Shown: positions 26,816 through 35,273 of the stretch, piece by piece | Numbering within the stretch: the first letter of the stretch is position 1 | Layout of the letters: each line of letters opens with the position of its first letter | Origin: GCA-002733465 sp039969155 | GTDB taxonomy: Bacteria > Pseudomonadota > Gammaproteobacteria > Enterobacterales > Kangiellaceae | DNA: 64,000 nt | Assembly (NCBI GenBank): GCA_039969155.1 | Contig: JBDVOJ010000117.1 | Location: 1-64,000, forward strand | Direction: 5' to 3' | Position numbers and translations under genes: made by a program | Notes under the pieces: model-generated | Seen by the model: the letters and a program-made list of their open reading frames with translations, nothing else | Told to the model about the DNA's origin: nothing | The model's database searches: none

Positions 26816-27525
26816 ACCGACACACGATATCTAAGAGTTTGACTCTTTGCCTTTAACAACATTGTGATAAGTAACAGGAACGACCAACAAATACTTCCTC
26901 CACCACCTCTTTCACTGGATTCTTCTGCAGTATTTTCATCGACCGCCGAAAACAGCGCTGTTGTGGTCATTTCAAATTCCAAGTCTGTAATGTATTCATC
27001 ACCAAAATTTACCTCTAACAAAGGGTCGACGGTATGCACATTATTAGAGTTTTGTATTCTGCCTGTCCCGTCTGAATACAATTCGAAAATAGGCGGATGA
27101 AATCGCCCATTACCGACTTCGCGAGCGTTTAGCGTTAAAATTGTGCCATTATCGACTAATTCATCGGCTTGAATTCCATCAGAAAAATCAGCATTGTCAG
27201 CAATCTCAAACATTAGCGAACCTCCCTGCTGATAGAATTCGGCACCACTAATATTTCTTTGTAAATCAAATTGTGGAAATCCAGATGGTGTGCCTGGCTC
27301 CAACGAGCCGAAGACTCTGTAACTAACATTCAGGATAGTAGGGTTATCATAAAGCCCTGGTTGCAAGGGTATGTCTAAGTCAATATCAATGGTGAACAAA
27401 TCGACGTCACCGAACACATTGGTGATTTGATAGTCTAAATTGCTAGTAGAAAGCCTGATAGGTTCAGCAGTTACTGCTAGATGAAAAAAGCACAAAAAGA
27501 CGATCGCAATTAATGATTTAGTCAT
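26812..27525 (-). CDS. Secreted protein with GlyGly-CTERM-like tail
   Basis: About 237 residues from an ATG with GAGG 8 bases upstream. A signal peptide (LIAIVFLCFFHLAVTA) leads to a beta-rich body (NISGAEFYQQGGSLMFEIAD) of no recognised family. The C-terminus is ERGGGGSICWSFLLLITML then a basic KAKSQTLRYR tail. This is the tripartite pattern of a GlyGly-CTERM sorting signal (Gly-rich, hydrophobic, basic), normally cleaved by a rhombosortase. No rhombosortase is in the window. The pattern suggests a type II secreted, surface-attached product. Confidence 0.7.
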   Translation of the reverse strand: MTKSLIAIVFLCFFHLAVTAEPIRLSTSNLDYQITNVFGDVDLFTIDIDLDIPLQPGLYDNPTILNVSYRVFGSLEPGTPSGFPQFDLQRNISGAEFYQQGGSLMFEIADNADFSDGIQADELVDNGTILTLNAREVGNGRFHPPIFELYSDGTGRIQNSNNVHTVDPLLEVNFGDEYITDLEFEMTTTALFSAVDENTAEESSERGGGGSICWSFLLLITMLLKAKSQTLRYRVSV

Positions 27526-27701
27526 AATTTTAACCTCTATCAATTAACTGAAGAGCACCAATTATAACATCATCACTATGCTAAATAGCTTGCGACGGTT
27601 AACAGACGCGCTAATTGGTTAAAAGCGCTCTTTTGAGAGCTTATCTGCTAGAATTGAGATAGTTTGCATGATTTTCTACCTATAAACTGGAGTAGCGAAG
27701 G

Positions 27702-28391
27702 ATGAACATATTCCCACTTATCGATTGGATCGCTCTATTCTGGTTTCTCTTATGTTGGTCAGGATATACCACTTACGCTAATTACAAAATGCTCCGAGTT
27801 CCGAACCTCTCGCAGAGCCTCACTGATCTAAGAAGCCTTTGGATGAAATCGATGTTAACTCGAGAAGTGAAAATAGCGGATGTCACAGGGTTGGTCGCAT
27901 TACAACGAACAGGGACATTTTTCGCCTCTACCACTATATTTATTCTCGCGGGTTTGCTGGCAGTGTTAGGCGCCTCCGACAAAGCGTTGAGGTTGGCTCA
28001 AGCATTGCCTTTTGTAGCGGAACATAGCCAGTCGAGCTGGGAAACCAAAATTCTTTTTATGATTTTCATTTTCGTCTATGCCTTTTTTAAGTTCTCTTGG
28101 GCGGTTAGACAATACAACTTTTCAATAGTGATGTTTGGCGCTGCGCCGGAGGACACTTCAAACTTTAGTGAAGACTATATTGCAGCCTCCAATAAATTGC
28201 TTACTCTGGCAAATAAATCATTTAATTACGGTTTGAGAGCTTATACTTTTTCCATGGCGACCATTGCTTGGTTTATTCACCCAGTATTATTCATGATGAT
28301 GACGGCGTGGGTCGTTGGTGTCTTGTATCGCAGAGAGTTTCATTCAAGAACTTTAGAGTCTATGAGGTCAGCTATAGATTGTGCAAAGTAG
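27702..28391 (+). CDS. DUF599 membrane protein
   Basis: A 229-residue protein with four predicted membrane segments, opening with WIALFWFLLCWSGYTTYANY and including LQRTGTFFASTTIFILAGL and FSWAVRQYNFSIVMFGAAP, patterns of the DUF599 family. Its function is unknown. It is a single gene, 240 bp before the DUF1538 operon. The ATG is close to GGAG and AAGG stretches. Confidence 0.85.
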   Translation: MNIFPLIDWIALFWFLLCWSGYTTYANYKMLRVPNLSQSLTDLRSLWMKSMLTREVKIADVTGLVALQRTGTFFASTTIFILAGLLAVLGASDKALRLAQALPFVAEHSQSSWETKILFMIFIFVYAFFKFSWAVRQYNFSIVMFGAAPEDTSNFSEDYIAASNKLLTLANKSFNYGLRAYTFSMATIAWFIHPVLFMMMTAWVVGVLYRREFHSRTLESMRSAIDCAK

Positions 28392-28499
28392 GTTGAAGCT
28401 AGCAAACAGTAGAGTTTAATTGCTCCAAGAAAAACCATTTCAAACTAAAAACCAACTAGCTAAAGCATTCTTTCATTCTAGCTTAGCCCTTCACCTCCC

Positions 28500-28513
28500 T
28501 TGATCTAGGTCAA
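28500..28513. promoter_or_regulatory. FNR/ANR-type box upstream of the DUF1538 operon
   Basis: TTGATCTAGGTCAA matches the FNR/ANR/DNR consensus TTGAT-N4-ATCAA with one change. It lies 118 bp upstream of the first DUF1538 start and after the DUF599 gene. If functional, the operon would be switched by oxygen or nitric oxide. No convincing -10 was found at the class II spacing, so its promoter position is not settled. Confidence 0.6.
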
Positions 28514-28630
28514 AAATTACCCTTTAAAAAGTTGATCCTTTTCCAATTAGTAACTAACCTAAAATGAGGGTTACTCGTTATAGTAACCACTAACTTCTGT
28601 TACTTCCAATTCAAATAAAAGGAATCTCGG

Positions 28631-29365
28631 TTGGGAAAAACCGCGCAAAAATTACTCGTTTCTATGGTTGGTAGCTTGCGCGATCTGCTGCCTATTTTAT
28701 TAGTCGTTTTATTCTTCCAGTTTATTGTTCTCGAACAGTCACTGCCCAATATTGGTCGGTTATTAACCGGTATTGTTTTTGTTATTTTGGGTCTGACGTT
28801 CTTTATTCACGGCCTAGAGCAAGGATTATTTCCTATTGGCGAATCCATGGCACATGCGTTCGCAAAAAAAGGCAGTATTTTTTGGTTGGTTGTTTTCGCC
28901 TTTTCACTCGGTTTTGGTACCACGGTTGCGGAGCCAGCACTCATTGCCGTCGCAGCTGAAGCCGCTAACGTGGCTGCATCGGGAGGCATGATTGAAGCTT
29001 CAGAGCAGGCCAAATCATCTTACGCCAATGGATTACGCTTTACCGTCGCCTTTTCAGTTGGCATTGCTATTGTAATTGGCGTAATTAGGATCTTAAAGGG
29101 CTGGCCGATTCAATGGATCATTATTGGTGGTTACCTGTTAGTGGTCATTATGACCATGTTTGCTCCAAGAGAAATCATCGGAATTGCTTATGACTCGGGT
29201 GGCGTCACCACTTCAACCATAACTGTACCGCTTGTAACCGCATTAGGCGTAGGACTTGCCTCATCAATTAAGGGCCGTAATCCAATGATTGATGGTTTCG
29301 GTTTAATCGCATTTGCTTCGTTAACACCGATCATCTTTGTAATGGCCTACGGGATGGTGATCTAA
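28631..29365 (+). CDS. DUF1538 membrane protein A
   Basis: A 244-residue integral membrane protein with about six or seven helices. It starts at TTG with AAGGA about 7 bases upstream. Two family signatures, GFGTTVAEPALIAVA and YDSGGVTTSTITVP, flank the central helices, with RNPMIDGFGLIAFASLTPI near the end. The duplicated short polar motifs in membrane helices look like re-entrant or ion-coordinating loops of a transporter, but no activity is established. Its stop overlaps the next start by one base (TAATG). Confidence 0.85.
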   Translation: MGKTAQKLLVSMVGSLRDLLPILLVVLFFQFIVLEQSLPNIGRLLTGIVFVILGLTFFIHGLEQGLFPIGESMAHAFAKKGSIFWLVVFAFSLGFGTTVAEPALIAVAAEAANVAASGGMIEASEQAKSSYANGLRFTVAFSVGIAIVIGVIRILKGWPIQWIIIGGYLLVVIMTMFAPREIIGIAYDSGGVTTSTITVPLVTALGVGLASSIKGRNPMIDGFGLIAFASLTPIIFVMAYGMVI

Positions 29366-30159
29366 TGGATTGGATGAATAGTATATTTTCCGAATTATTC
29401 GAAGTAACTCTAAGCACGGTGACGGATGTATTGCCCATTGCAGCGATTATTTTTGGATTTCAATTTGCAGTTATTCGTAAAAAGCCTGCCAATTTGGCGC
29501 ACATTGTCTCAGGATTTATCTGGGTGTTAGTCGGCTTATCGTTTTTCTTGTTAGGCCTTGAATGGGCTCTTTTTCCAATTGGGCGTCTAATGGCCGAGCA
29601 ACTGACAAACCCTGAATTTATTCATGGCGCTCAAGCAGGCAAACAATTGCTTGAGCAAATCAATTGGCAAGATTATTACTGGGTTTACCTGTTTGCATTC
29701 TGTATTGGTTTTAGCACCACTATTGCCGAGCCATCTTTAATTGCCGTAGCAATTAAAGCTAACGATGTATCCGGTGGCGCTATCGGTGTTTGGGGCTTGA
29801 GACTTTCGGTTGCATTGGGTGTCGCGATTGGGATTTCTTTAGGTTGTTATCGAATAGTCGTCGGCGATCCAATTCATTGGTATATCATAGTTGGATATGT
29901 CATTGTGGTCATACAAACTTTTTTTGCACCGAAACTGATTATTCCATTAGCTTACGATTCAGGTGGGGTGACCACTTCGACCGTGACAGTTCCTCTGGTT
30001 GCTGCGCTGGGATTAGGTTTATCAGAAACGGTACCGGGAAGGAATCCACTCATTGATGGTTTTGGATTGATCGCTTTTGCTAGTTTATTTCCGATCATGT
30101 CGGTGATGGCCTATGCTCAACTTTCAGAAGCCAAAAGTAAGTTTTTTGAGAAGAAATAG
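29365..30159 (+). CDS. DUF1538 membrane protein B
   Basis: A 264-residue paralogue of the preceding gene with the matching motifs GFSTTIAEPSLIAVA and YDSGGVTTSTVTVP and a shared RNPLIDGFGLIAFASLFPI end. The two proteins probably assemble as a heteromeric pair in the inner membrane, since they are translationally coupled and share the same fold. A 48-bp gap follows before the P-II-like gene. Confidence 0.85.
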   Translation: MDWMNSIFSELFEVTLSTVTDVLPIAAIIFGFQFAVIRKKPANLAHIVSGFIWVLVGLSFFLLGLEWALFPIGRLMAEQLTNPEFIHGAQAGKQLLEQINWQDYYWVYLFAFCIGFSTTIAEPSLIAVAIKANDVSGGAIGVWGLRLSVALGVAIGISLGCYRIVVGDPIHWYIIVGYVIVVIQTFFAPKLIIPLAYDSGGVTTSTVTVPLVAALGLGLSETVPGRNPLIDGFGLIAFASLFPIMSVMAYAQLSEAKSKFFEKK

Positions 30160-30207
30160 AGTTGTTAAATTATTTATCTTGTTCGAATTTAGCGTGAGGA
30201 GTGAATC

Positions 30208-30558
30208 ATGCATTTTAAAATGATTGTCGTCTTTAACGATGACGAAAAAACCGATGTTGTAATGGATGCCGCTAGGAAAGCTGGGGCAACTGGTGCAACT
30301 GTGATCACCAGTGCTCGCGGTGAAGGCCTTGAACAATCTAAGACCTTTTTTGGACTTTCACTAGAAACTCAAAGAGATGTGTTACTTTTTTTAGTTGAAG
30401 AGCATTTGAGTCGCCATATTCTAGAAGAAATTAATCGAGTAGGCGAGTTCGATTCCAAACCTGGCACTGGAATCGCATTCCAAATTGATGTTGAAGATGC
30501 CGTAGGAATCGCTCATCAACAAGAAAAAATCACTGCCGAAGTGAAGGAGCTATTATAA
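30208..30558 (+). CDS. P-II-family-like signalling protein
   Basis: A 116-residue GlnB/GlnK-related protein (FKMIVVFNDDEKTDVVMDAA at the N-terminus, ARKAGATGATVITSARGEG, and a C-terminal GTGIAFQIDVEDAVGI). The canonical T-loop Tyr and uridylylation sequence are absent, and the usual GKIFV core is changed. It is therefore probably a P-II-like sensor of another nucleotide or effector that docks on the DUF1538 pair. It overlaps the CBS gene by one base. Confidence 0.8.
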   Translation: MHFKMIVVFNDDEKTDVVMDAARKAGATGATVITSARGEGLEQSKTFFGLSLETQRDVLLFLVEEHLSRHILEEINRVGEFDSKPGTGIAFQIDVEDAVGIAHQQEKITAEVKELL

Positions 30559-30959
30559 TGGTTAATAAAATTATTAAAGCCCGTGACGTTATGCGAACCC
30601 AATTTGTGGAAATTGAAGGGGTTGCAACCGTGGCCGATGCGATTAATGCGTTCAAGGATAATGAGATTGAAGTATTAGTTGTGAAGAAACGAGATGAGCA
30701 TGATGCATACGGTGTTGTTTTGCTTTCCGATATTGTCAAGAAAGTGTTAGCAAAAAATCGAGCTGTAAATCGAGTGAACATTTATGAAATCATGTCCAAA
30801 CCAATTATTAGTATCGAACCTGAAATGAATATTCGTTACTGCGCAAGGCTATTTGATAACTTTGGATTATCACACACGGTAGTAGTGGAAGGAGGCAAAG
30901 TACTAGGTATTGTTGGTTACAAAGAAATTTTGGTTCCATGGTTTGAAATGGATAACTAG
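30558..30959 (+). CDS. CBS-domain pair protein
   Basis: A 133-residue protein made only of two CBS motifs: VMRTQFVEIEGVATVADAIN, then VLVVKKRDEHDAYGVVLLSD, and EIMSKPIISIEPEMNIRYCA, then SHTVVVEGGKVLGIVGYKE. Such modules bind adenine nucleotides and act as energy-state sensors. It is last in the DUF1538-DUF1538-P-II-CBS operon and starts at TAATG after the P-II-like gene. Two separate nucleotide-sensor proteins beside two membrane proteins suggests a tightly gated transport system. Confidence 0.88.
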   Translation: MVNKIIKARDVMRTQFVEIEGVATVADAINAFKDNEIEVLVVKKRDEHDAYGVVLLSDIVKKVLAKNRAVNRVNIYEIMSKPIISIEPEMNIRYCARLFDNFGLSHTVVVEGGKVLGIVGYKEILVPWFEMDN

Positions 30960-30982
30960 CTAAGCGTCTTAGCTATTATCCT

Positions 30983-31023
30983 AAAAATTGAACACTGAAT
31001 GAGAAACTCAGTGTTCAATTTTT
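30983..31023. terminator. Bidirectional terminator
   Basis: A perfect 16-bp inverted repeat (AAAAATTGAACACTGA and its complement) around a 9-base loop. Each arm ends in an A/T run, so transcripts from either side meet a U-tract. It separates the CBS gene from the convergent serine hydrolase. Confidence 0.8.
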
Positions 31024-31066
31024 GGATAGGGACTTTTGAATAACCACAGTGTTCGTCAAAGTATTC

Positions 31067-32620
31067 CTAGTTCTTAACTAACTCTGCACCATACGAATTG
31101 TTTTCTTTCTGGAATTTTATACTTCCGTTAGTTAAAGTTATTATTCCGTTATCATTAACAATACTCACCTCTCGATTTAGAGGTCCGAAGCTGACAAGTA
31201 GCGGTGTTGTGGAATTATTAGAAGCTAGCAGCTTACCTGTCAACAAGCCCCATTGAACATGATAGATATCATCTAACTTTTCTATCCTAATTTCTGGCCA
31301 TCCCTCATTGTTCACGTAAACACCAAGGTACTTATCGTTCTCTTGAGTATTAGGCAGGAGCATTGAGTTGGAAAGAGAACGATTAACTTCCCTATCAAAT
31401 GCTCGTTTAAATCCACGTTTTTCTTTTTCAAATAGTTGCCAAGCGCTTTTGTTCTTCAACGCTAGGTTATAAACATAGTTAGCAGCCAAATGAGGTAATA
31501 GAAAGGCTCGCTGATCGTTTGAGACAGCAATTACACCAATTTTGCTTTTAGGCATAAACGAGGCATGGAAGCTAATACCCGCGTTCCCGCCAAAACGCGT
31601 GATTATCGGTTGTTCATTATAGGTTGCAATATCCCAGCCTAAGGAATATCCGGTTCGTTGGTAAGTATAATATTTTTTGTTCTGGGTTGTCGTCGCTTGA
31701 TGCAACTCTTTAAAAGATTGTTTATTCGAGAGTAAGGAGCTTTCCTGATTTATATTAAATCGTAGCCACTTGGCTAGGTCATTTATTGTAGAAATGGTTC
31801 CTCCGGCTGCATGCATAGTGTTGTCACTCTTATAAAAATCAGTTCGATATAAATTATCATTGGCATCAACTTCTATCGATGGAAGAATAGTTTCCTTGAT
31901 ATAGTCGCTCGTCATTGAACTAGTTTTATGCATACCAAGAGGCTCAAATATTCGCTGCTGCATTTCTCTTTTCCAGCTATTTCCTGTAACCTTTTCTAGG
32001 ATCATAGCGGCAATAATCGGCCCTGTGTTTGAATATCTAAACTGCCCAACCGGTGCACTAAGAGTTTTATAATTAAGGGCTTCAATGAGTTCTTGGTCGC
32101 CACTTTCGAATCCAAGAAATGCTGTTTTAAAACTATGCATGACGCTAGTGAAGCCCGAAGTATGATTCAAGAGGTGCCTTACCGTAATCCGCTTTGTATC
32201 GATCTTGCTGCTTAGCAAAAGATTCGGTAAATAATAGTGAAGTGACTTATCCAAATCTATCTGTTCTCTTTCTTCGACCTGCTTGAGTAGCGTTGCGGTA
32301 AGAGCCTTCGTATGCGATGCGATATAAAAGGGAGTCTCGTTGTTCAAAGATGACTGCTCTCCAGACAACAGTTTTCGATTAAACTGCTTTGAGTAGATCA
32401 ATCCGTTTTCACCAACAACACCAATTAGAAAATCACCTTGAAGATTATACTCATCATAAAGCGCTGCTATAGCACTTTCGAATTGTTTGCCTTGAGTTAC
32501 TGCGAATTCAAGATGATTTGTTTTGGCTAACAGACTAGTGTTTATAACTAGCCATAAGCAAGTAGCAGACAGTACTATGATAGCTAACCGAGTTTTCTTC
32601 ATCATATTTTTTCTGATCAT
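31067..32620 (-). CDS. Serine hydrolase of the beta-lactamase family
   Basis: About 517 residues from the ATG with AAAGGA 6 bases upstream; an earlier TTG is less likely. An exported or membrane-anchored N-terminus (LAIIVLSATCLWLVINTSLL) precedes a class C beta-lactamase/PBP4*-type domain with SxxK (SHTK), YSN (FRYSNTGP) and a C-terminal FGGNAGISF where the HTG/KTG motif is expected. A C-terminal beta-sheet lipocalin-like region covers roughly residues 430-517. The family includes D-aminopeptidases, esterases and penicillin-recognising enzymes, and its substrate is open. Confidence 0.85.
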   Translation of the reverse strand: MIRKNMMKKTRLAIIVLSATCLWLVINTSLLAKTNHLEFAVTQGKQFESAIAALYDEYNLQGDFLIGVVGENGLIYSKQFNRKLLSGEQSSLNNETPFYIASHTKALTATLLKQVEEREQIDLDKSLHYYLPNLLLSSKIDTKRITVRHLLNHTSGFTSVMHSFKTAFLGFESGDQELIEALNYKTLSAPVGQFRYSNTGPIIAAMILEKVTGNSWKREMQQRIFEPLGMHKTSSMTSDYIKETILPSIEVDANDNLYRTDFYKSDNTMHAAGGTISTINDLAKWLRFNINQESSLLSNKQSFKELHQATTTQNKKYYTYQRTGYSLGWDIATYNEQPIITRFGGNAGISFHASFMPKSKIGVIAVSNDQRAFLLPHLAANYVYNLALKNKSAWQLFEKEKRGFKRAFDREVNRSLSNSMLLPNTQENDKYLGVYVNNEGWPEIRIEKLDDIYHVQWGLLTGKLLASNNSTTPLLVSFGPLNREVSIVNDNGIITLTNGSIKFQKENNSYGAELVKN

Positions 32621-32804
32621 ATTTAGTCCTTTGGGCAATGTTTTTGTCGCGCAGTTTTTGTTGACTTTGATTGTACTTTTTAGATGACTTGATAATCAGA
32701 TTTAGATGCATACAGTGTTGCTTTTTTGTAAATGATCTTTATGACATGGGTATATAACTACTGTTGCTGTTTTCATTGGCACATTGCTAATGGTAACTAT
32801 GGGA

Positions 32805-33101
32805 CTAGAACTCTTGATCGTATATCCAAGCACTAAAGCCTAAGACCGGTATAATTAATATCAAAAGAGCTGAGGGAGAAAATTTTGCGATATTGCTGAT
32901 AATCTTAGAGCTGTCGATATCTTTTGGGATAAATATGAAAAAGACAATTGAAGCAATTAGTAAGGCGCAAGATAAAAGCCAGAACCTTAATCTTGCCCTC
33001 GCTTCAATCTTCTTTATTGTATACTCTAAGAATTCAGTGTCGTTAATTTGCGTTCTAAATTCGAGAATCGATTTTAGAAGAGAATCGTCGCTTTTATCCA
33101 T
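32805..33101 (-). CDS. Small membrane protein, candidate anti-sigma partner
   Basis: A 98-residue protein: a soluble N-terminus of about 37 residues, then two membrane helices (LRFWLLSCALLIASIVFFIF; SALLILIIPVLGFSAWIY). It follows the sigma factor gene by 49 bp in the same direction. A cytoplasmic stub with membrane anchoring is typical of anti-sigma factors, but the zinc anti-sigma signature HxxxCxxC is absent, so this role is inferred from position only. Confidence 0.5.
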   Translation of the reverse strand: MDKSDDSLLKSILEFRTQINDTEFLEYTIKKIEARARLRFWLLSCALLIASIVFFIFIPKDIDSSKIISNIAKFSPSALLILIIPVLGFSAWIYDQEF

Positions 33102-33150
33102 ATATACCCTAGTAATCTATTTAGTTTCAGCAATTTTGTCTTAGACGGAG

Positions 33151-33672
33151 TTAGTTCTTTACCTTTTCTATCAGTTTTTTCTTACCACGATTGATATGTG
33201 ATTTTACCGTTCCTAGCGGTAGGTTTGTTACAACGCAGATTTCTTTATGGCTCATACCAGCACTCACAGAAAGAGTAATACAAGTTCGTTCTGTAATGTC
33301 TAAGCTTGCCATTAATCTTTCAACTAACAAATCTTTTTCTATATCCAATGCAGTTGTTTCGAAAATCTCCAAATCAAACCCTGCTACTTCTCTTTGGTGA
33401 TATGCCTTCTGCTTAAATTTTAGAAAACAGTTATAGGCTATTTTGTGTAACCATGTATTAAATGCAGATTGACCTAAAAAAGTATCTAATTTTTGATAGC
33501 ATCTTAGGAAGGACTCTTGAGCTATATCGTCAGCCACGGCGTGGTCACCAGCAGTCAATCGCCGTAAAAATTGGCGAATTGAAGATTGATATTTTTTTAC
33601 TAATGTAGCAAAAGCATAGTGATCACCGCTGTTAATCACTCTCGCTATTAGCTCACTATCCCGACACTTCAC
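33151..33672 (-). CDS. ECF-type RNA polymerase sigma factor
   Basis: A 173-residue sigma-70-family protein with region 2 (FATLVKKYQSSIRQFLRRL, DDIAQESFLRCYQKLDTF) and region 4 (GMSHKEICVVTNLPLGTVKSHINRGKKKL). It starts at GTG 12 bp after the DUF6249 stop. It would redirect RNA polymerase to a small regulon, probably of envelope genes. The two flanking membrane proteins are candidate controllers. Confidence 0.9.
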   Translation of the reverse strand: MKCRDSELIARVINSGDHYAFATLVKKYQSSIRQFLRRLTAGDHAVADDIAQESFLRCYQKLDTFLGQSAFNTWLHKIAYNCFLKFKQKAYHQREVAGFDLEIFETTALDIEKDLLVERLMASLDITERTCITLSVSAGMSHKEICVVTNLPLGTVKSHINRGKKKLIEKVKN

Positions 33673-33684
33673 GAATTGAAATAC

Positions 33685-34035
33685 TTAATCATTGGATTGA
33701 TTAATTTTCCAGGTTAGCAAAAATGCAAGACCTACCATAAGAGGAAATACACCGAAAGCAATACCCGTAGATAGATCATCCAAGACCAGTCCTGCCAAAG
33801 TGCAAGCGAGTCCAACGGCAACAAGAGCTAGCCCACGGCGTAAATCGATTATCCTTTGAGACCGATGAGTACCCAATTTATCTAGTAGTTCCGGTGTTAT
33901 CTGTTCTCCTTTTTCTAGAAGGAGCTGAATAGTGGACTGTACCCGAGACTTATGTCTGCCATTTAATACAGAGAGGGTTATGATAATAGCGGTAAAACAA
34001 ACCGTCGCTATGATAGGTATCCAAATTTCTGACAT
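33685..34035 (-). CDS. DUF6249 membrane protein
   Basis: A 116-residue protein with one N-terminal helix (IPIIATVCFTAIIITLSVL), a cytoplasmic helical stretch (QSTIQLLLEKGEQITPELLDK) and two further helices (LVAVGLACTLAGLVLDD; AFGVFPLMVGLAFLLTW). The order matches DUF6249 proteins, which are usually encoded just before ECF sigma genes. It has a GAGG ribosome-binding site and is first of the three-gene sigma operon. It probably shapes sigma activity at the membrane. Confidence 0.75.
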   Translation of the reverse strand: MSEIWIPIIATVCFTAIIITLSVLNGRHKSRVQSTIQLLLEKGEQITPELLDKLGTHRSQRIIDLRRGLALVAVGLACTLAGLVLDDLSTGIAFGVFPLMVGLAFLLTWKINQSND

Positions 34036-34137
34036 GTTTATCCTCGATAATAAGAAGTGCCTTATTTAACTACTTAGATGCTCTAATAGACCCATTTGGA
34101 TGCAAGAGAATTCGTTTTTTAATACTTTTATTAAACA

Positions 34138-34827
34138 CTATGATTTCATAGTGACTTCAAAGAGTCTAATTGTAGACTTGATCATCGGTCGATATATTCC
34201 CCTCAGCAGCCACCCCGGAAAAAATCTGCCTCTCTCTTCTAGAGCGACTCTTGCTCTCGGATGTTCCATAAAAGCCAACAGTGGAGGTTTAAATTGATAA
34301 TTGGTCGATTGGAACTCAATAGCTTTTAAATACTTAGGGTTCTTATAGCCATAGTGAGCCGGAGCAACTAATCTTAACGGTGCACCGTGAATACTGCAGA
34401 GCGGTCTGTCATTAAGCTGGTCGGCTAAAATCACATCATCTGTAAGTAAATCTTCTAGTAGCATTCTTGATCGATAGCCATCGATCGATTTAAAGATCAC
34501 CCAGTAAACTGTTTTTGTATCTGATATTTTTGGTTGAATAAATCTGTGGTAAAAATCACTAAACCGAATACCACTCCATACAAGATCTTGCACAGTCCAA
34601 GTGGTTACACAATGAAAGTCAGCTGTAAGCGCTACTCGGTGGAGTTCTTCTAGGTGAGTCGTTGTTACGTCAAATTCAGATTTAATGCAGTTGCCACCAA
34701 TTTTTAAATCAAGCTTACCGAAGTCCTTTTGATATCGTTTAGCATAAGGCGTTAGACCGAATCGAGGGAAGTCTTGACGGGCTTGTTGCCCGGGGGGAAG
34801 ATCGTTGGTTTTTGAAGAGTTTTGCAT
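34138..34827 (-). CDS. Sulfite-oxidase-fold molybdopterin oxidoreductase
   Basis: A 229-residue protein with the molybdopterin-binding domain of the sulfite oxidase/MsrP (YedY) family: the Cys ligand in FHCVTTWTVQDLVWSGIRF, and GAPLRLVAPAHYGYKNPKYLKAI, where the HGAPLRL step holds the cofactor. There is no Tat or Sec signal, so the enzyme should be cytoplasmic, unlike MsrP. No heme domain is fused. It closes an operon with a TetR regulator, an ABC1-family kinase and a small membrane protein; its substrate is unknown. Confidence 0.85.
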   Translation of the reverse strand: MQNSSKTNDLPPGQQARQDFPRFGLTPYAKRYQKDFGKLDLKIGGNCIKSEFDVTTTHLEELHRVALTADFHCVTTWTVQDLVWSGIRFSDFYHRFIQPKISDTKTVYWVIFKSIDGYRSRMLLEDLLTDDVILADQLNDRPLCSIHGAPLRLVAPAHYGYKNPKYLKAIEFQSTNYQFKPPLLAFMEHPRARVALEERGRFFPGWLLRGIYRPMIKSTIRLFEVTMKS

Positions 34828-34841
34828 ATCCGACCCGTATC

Positions 34842-35273
34842 TTAAACAAAGTTATAGAGATAGCCGGCTACAACAAAGCAAAGTGTCGCAATCGACATAC
34901 CAACGGTTGGAATAATAAACCAATACCGTTTCGCTAAATACAGGTAGCTGAGCCCAACAACGATTGGAAATAGGGTGAACCATGTTGAATTTTGTAGCAT
35001 CGAGTCATATTGAATGGTTAGAGGAATGTAAAACAGCGCCACTAAAATAGCACCGAAGCTATGGCTGGCGTTAAACCCTACCCACGCATTCCAAAATAAC
35101 GCATTTTTGCTGATTATCAGAGTTGTCTTTTCTAATTCTGATTTTATCTCTGAATCATATGGATCAAATTTATTGCTAAAAAATGTATAGGCAAGATGAA
35201 GGCTACCTAGAACGCCCATAATCGAGGCACCTAGTATTAGGAATATCTGAGCCATTGTTAACGATGTTGTCAT
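34842..35273 (-). CDS. Four-helix membrane protein in the UbiB/molybdopterin operon
   Basis: A 143-residue protein with about four membrane helices, starting LTMAQIFLILGASIMGVLGS. The motif GFNASHSFG between helices 1 and 2 is distinctive: conserved His and Asn near the membrane face could bind heme or quinone. It starts on the last base of the kinase stop (TAATG) and precedes the molybdopterin gene by 14 bp. I do not recognise a named function; a membrane electron-transfer partner is a possible role. Confidence 0.65.
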   Translation of the reverse strand: MTTSLTMAQIFLILGASIMGVLGSLHLAYTFFSNKFDPYDSEIKSELEKTTLIISKNALFWNAWVGFNASHSFGAILVALFYIPLTIQYDSMLQNSTWFTLFPIVVGLSYLYLAKRYWFIIPTVGMSIATLCFVVAGYLYNFV

